Origin: an uncultured Acidimicrobiaceae bacterium
GTDB lineage: Bacteria; Actinomycetota; Acidimicrobiia; Acidimicrobiales; Ilumatobacteraceae
DNA: 9,219 bases
Direction: 5' to 3'
Assembly (NCBI GenBank): GCA_903919215.1
Contig: CAIXHI010000216.1
Span: forward strand, 1-9,219
Notes under the pieces: generated by a model
Databases searched by the model: none
Told to the model about the DNA's origin: nothing
The model's input: the letters and a program-made list of their open reading frames with translations, nothing else
In this document: piece after piece, positions 6,644-9,219 of the stretch
Layout of the letters: each line of letters opens with the position of its first letter
How positions within the stretch are numbered: the first letter of the stretch is position 1
Position numbers and translations under genes: made by a program

Positions 6644-6646
<3 letters not shown>
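6634..6646 (-). promoter_or_regulatory. Probable leaderless -10 promoter of disA
   Basis: On the minus strand the hexamer TAGACT (6646-6641) is followed by exactly 7 bases and the disA ATG at 6633. Its first three bases are also the TAG stop codon of radA. There is no Shine-Dalgarno sequence for disA. No convincing -35 box is seen. This would allow disA to be transcribed separately from radA, in addition to read-through from upstream. Confidence 0.45.
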
Positions 6647-8005
<1,359 letters not shown>

Positions 8006-8018
8006 GCGGCGCACCCTA
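8006..8018 (-). promoter_or_regulatory. Probable leaderless -10 promoter of radA
   Basis: On the minus strand TAGGGT (8018-8013) is followed by exactly 7 bases (GCGCCGC) and the radA ATG at 8005. It lies in the 38-base gap after the lipoprotein gene. A CTGACA (8047-8042) further upstream resembles a -35 box but is 23 bases away, too far for normal spacing. No Shine-Dalgarno sequence is clear, although AGGG within the hexamer could serve as a poor one. Confidence 0.45.
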
Positions 8019-8043
8019 CGGAGGGGGTGTGACAGGGTTCTTG

Positions 8044-8829
8044 TCAGCGATAGTTCGGGCGGCGCAGAGCCCGCTTCCGGCGGGCGTTGGCGACGAACAG
8101 GATGAAGGCTGCGGCGAGCACCAGCCACGCGATCAACAGGCCGAAGGCGACCTTCGCGACCAACCCCCACCCGCTGGAGGGTCGACCCTGCTGCTGGGTG
8201 AACACCGAACCGAGGTCGACAGTGGTGCCGTCCATCGGCACGGTGAAGGTGAGGCCGCCGCCGTCGGCCTTGGTACCGACCCCCGGGGTCGTGACCTGAC
8301 CGGGTAGATCAGCGGTGATCGAAAAGGTGATGACATCGTTCGGCCCGAGTCCGGTGGCGGCGATGTTGTCGGCGTATGGGCTGCCACCGATCTTGGCTAG
8401 CACATCCGGATCGGCGAAGGCGTCGACGCCACCTTCGACGCGCAACGCGCCCGTGAGCGCCGTGGTGAGCTTCTGCGTGGTCACGGTGCGGGTGATGGCG
8501 ATGTCGTGCAACGGACCGCCGTTGCCATTCAGTGAACGCAGGAGTGCCGTGGCTTCCTCCGCCGTGGTGAAATCGTGGGTCAAGGTCACCTGCACCCCAC
8601 CGTCTGCAGTATCGGTGGGGCCATCGACCTGCCAGCCGGCAGCGGTGGCGTCGTCGAACTTCAGGTCGGCAGCGAGCCCTGGGGCCTGCTGTACCACCTG
8701 CTGATCGGCGACGACGGTGAGCGCGATGCTGCCACCGCCGTCGGGTCGCATGGTGATGTGCACGGTCGCGTCAACCTTGCACGCGGCCAGGGTGAACGCG
8801 GCAACGATCAGGAACAGGGCACGACGCAT
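8044..8829 (-). CDS. LppM-like lipoprotein with C-terminal membrane anchor
   Basis: A 261-residue exported protein. The N-terminus is a lipoprotein signal: MRR, a hydrophobic run, then the lipobox LAAC with the lipidated Cys17. The mature part (about 18-215) is beta-rich and begins KVDATVHITMRPDGGGSIALTV, the pattern of actinobacterial DUF3153/LppM-type proteins. A single transmembrane helix lies near 224-248, followed by a basic tail (RRKRALRRP), so the protein should be anchored at both ends with the main domain outside the membrane. Mycobacterial LppM has been linked to trafficking in infected macrophages and may bind lipid-like ligands; no such role can be inferred here. The start is the ATG at 8829, set by the signal peptide. 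It follows the DUF4389 gene by 37 bases and precedes radA by 38 bases on the same strand, with no visible terminator in either gap. No clear ribosome site is seen. Confidence 0.85.
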   Translation of the reverse strand: MRRALFLIVAAFTLAACKVDATVHITMRPDGGGSIALTVVADQQVVQQAPGLAADLKFDDATAAGWQVDGPTDTADGGVQVTLTHDFTTAEEATALLRSLNGNGGPLHDIAITRTVTTQKLTTALTGALRVEGGVDAFADPDVLAKIGGSPYADNIAATGLGPNDVITFSITADLPGQVTTPGVGTKADGGGLTFTVPMDGTTVDLGSVFTQQQGRPSSGWGLVAKVAFGLLIAWLVLAAAFILFVANARRKRALRRPNYR

Positions 8830-8848
8830 CGCACCATTGTGCCAGTTG

Positions 8849-8882
8849 CCTACTCGAACTTGGGACCTACTCGAACTTGGGA
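8849..8882. repeat. Perfect 17-bp tandem direct repeat (two copies)
   Basis: The unit CCTACTCGAACTTGGGA occurs at 8849-8865 and again immediately at 8866-8882, with no mismatch and no spacer. On the minus strand it encodes the last residues and stop codon of the DUF4389 gene (PKFE-stop). The extra copy therefore lies just after the real stop and before the lipoprotein gene. It looks like a recent slippage or micro-duplication. Confidence 0.95.
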
Positions 8883-9219
8883 TACGTGTCCGTGAGCAAC
8901 GCTGTGTACGCGGTGGTGCGAGCGGCGAGACGCAGGGCCCGGGCAGCGAAGTCGAACAGTCCCCGCGGCTGGTTCCCAGTGAAGAGGATGGCGAACCAAC
9001 CGAGGGCGATCACCACGTACCAGCCGATGGCGACCACCATCAACACGATGATGGCGGGAATCGCCCACAGGATGCGCAAGGCGCAGGTCAGACGATTCGC
9101 CTGCTCCTCGAACTCGACGCTCGCCCGGAGTGGCTCGGCGCCGGGTTCGAACCCGAGGTTCGGGTAGGTGTCGAACATGTTGGTCGCATACGCGGTCGCC
9201 CGGAGGTGCCAGTTCCACA
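8867..9219 (-). CDS. DUF4389 membrane protein, N-terminus outside window
   Basis: The reading frame runs open to the right edge. An ATG at 9178 is available, but the 13 residues before it (WNWHLRATAYATN) continue the family pattern, so the true start is beyond the window. The visible part ends a first repeat unit (HLRATAYATNMFDTYP) and then carries a full second unit. Numbered from the Met at 9178, this has a hydrophobic region at about 33-67 with ALRILWAIPAIIVL and ALGWFAILFTG, followed by PRGLFDFAARALR and TTAYTALLTDTYPKFE. The repeated 'TAY...(F/T)DTYP' ending shows the two-unit build of DUF4389 proteins, with membrane segments in each unit. The function is unknown in the family. The stop (TAG) lies in the second copy of a 17-bp tandem repeat. 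The lipoprotein gene follows after 37 bases on the same strand, which suggests both act at the membrane, but that is only context. Confidence 0.85.
   Translation of the reverse strand, partial: WNWHLRATAYATNMFDTYPNLGFEPGAEPLRASVEFEEQANRLTCALRILWAIPAIIVLMVVAIGWYVVIALGWFAILFTGNQPRGLFDFAARALRLAARTTAYTALLTDTYPKFE

Noticed and set aside
8836..8841. CACAAT-like -10 hexamer 6 bases before the lipoprotein ATG (minus strand)
   Set aside because: It lacks the leading T of TAnnnT and has no -35 partner; the gene can be read through from DUF4389.
9142..9155. 14-bp palindrome with GGTTCGAACC, resembling a tRNA T-arm
   Set aside because: The flanking stem pairs expected for a tRNA T-arm do not form, no acceptor or anticodon arm is found, and the bases encode part of the DUF4389 protein.

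Overview
The window is a compact, gene-dense piece of a high-GC chromosome, and no stretch longer than about 110 bases lacks a gene. It reads as ordinary actinobacterial housekeeping DNA. I would guess class Acidimicrobiia or a relative, from four things: the GC-rich third codon positions, the AbiEi/DUF559 protein, the LppM-like lipoprotein and DUF4389 protein, and promoters that look leaderless. This placement is inference. I see no tRNA, rRNA, CRISPR array, insertion sequence or prophage gene.

Left part (1-814): the 3' portion of an AbiEi-like/DUF559 protein that begins before the window. It is followed by a strong hairpin (719-761), probably a transcription terminator, and then a short intergenic region holding an imperfect palindrome and a probable leaderless promoter.

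Middle, plus strand (815-5647): five genes in one tightly overlapping run, almost certainly one transcript. They are a cyclophilin-type peptidyl-prolyl isomerase, a YcaQ/AlkX-type DNA glycosylase with a TTG start, an AI-2E/PerM-family membrane protein, a Rhizobium etli-type (PF06089) asparaginase, and a LACTB2-like metallo-beta-lactamase-fold hydrolase. Neighbours overlap by 11, 1, 14 and 4 bases, so translational coupling is likely. The members share no obvious pathway.

Right part, minus strand (5644-9219): in transcription order, a DUF4389 membrane protein (cut by the window edge), an LppM-like lipoprotein, radA and disA. RadA (recombination, branch migration) and DisA (DNA-scanning c-di-AMP synthase) are a classic functional pair. 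The disA stop codon overlaps the stop codon of the plus-strand operon within a shared CTAG.

Three genes that begin transcription units or sit just after a gap (the isomerase, radA, disA) have a TAGnnT hexamer exactly 7 bases before ATG and no Shine-Dalgarno sequence. That is a coherent leaderless-promoter signature. The other points worth a second look are a shortened DisA with a degenerate helix-hairpin-helix, a KHRFG variant of the RadA signature motif, an acidic/histidine-rich insert in the MBL hydrolase, and a 17-bp tandem duplication across the DUF4389 stop codon. I do not see a clearly new multi-gene system here.
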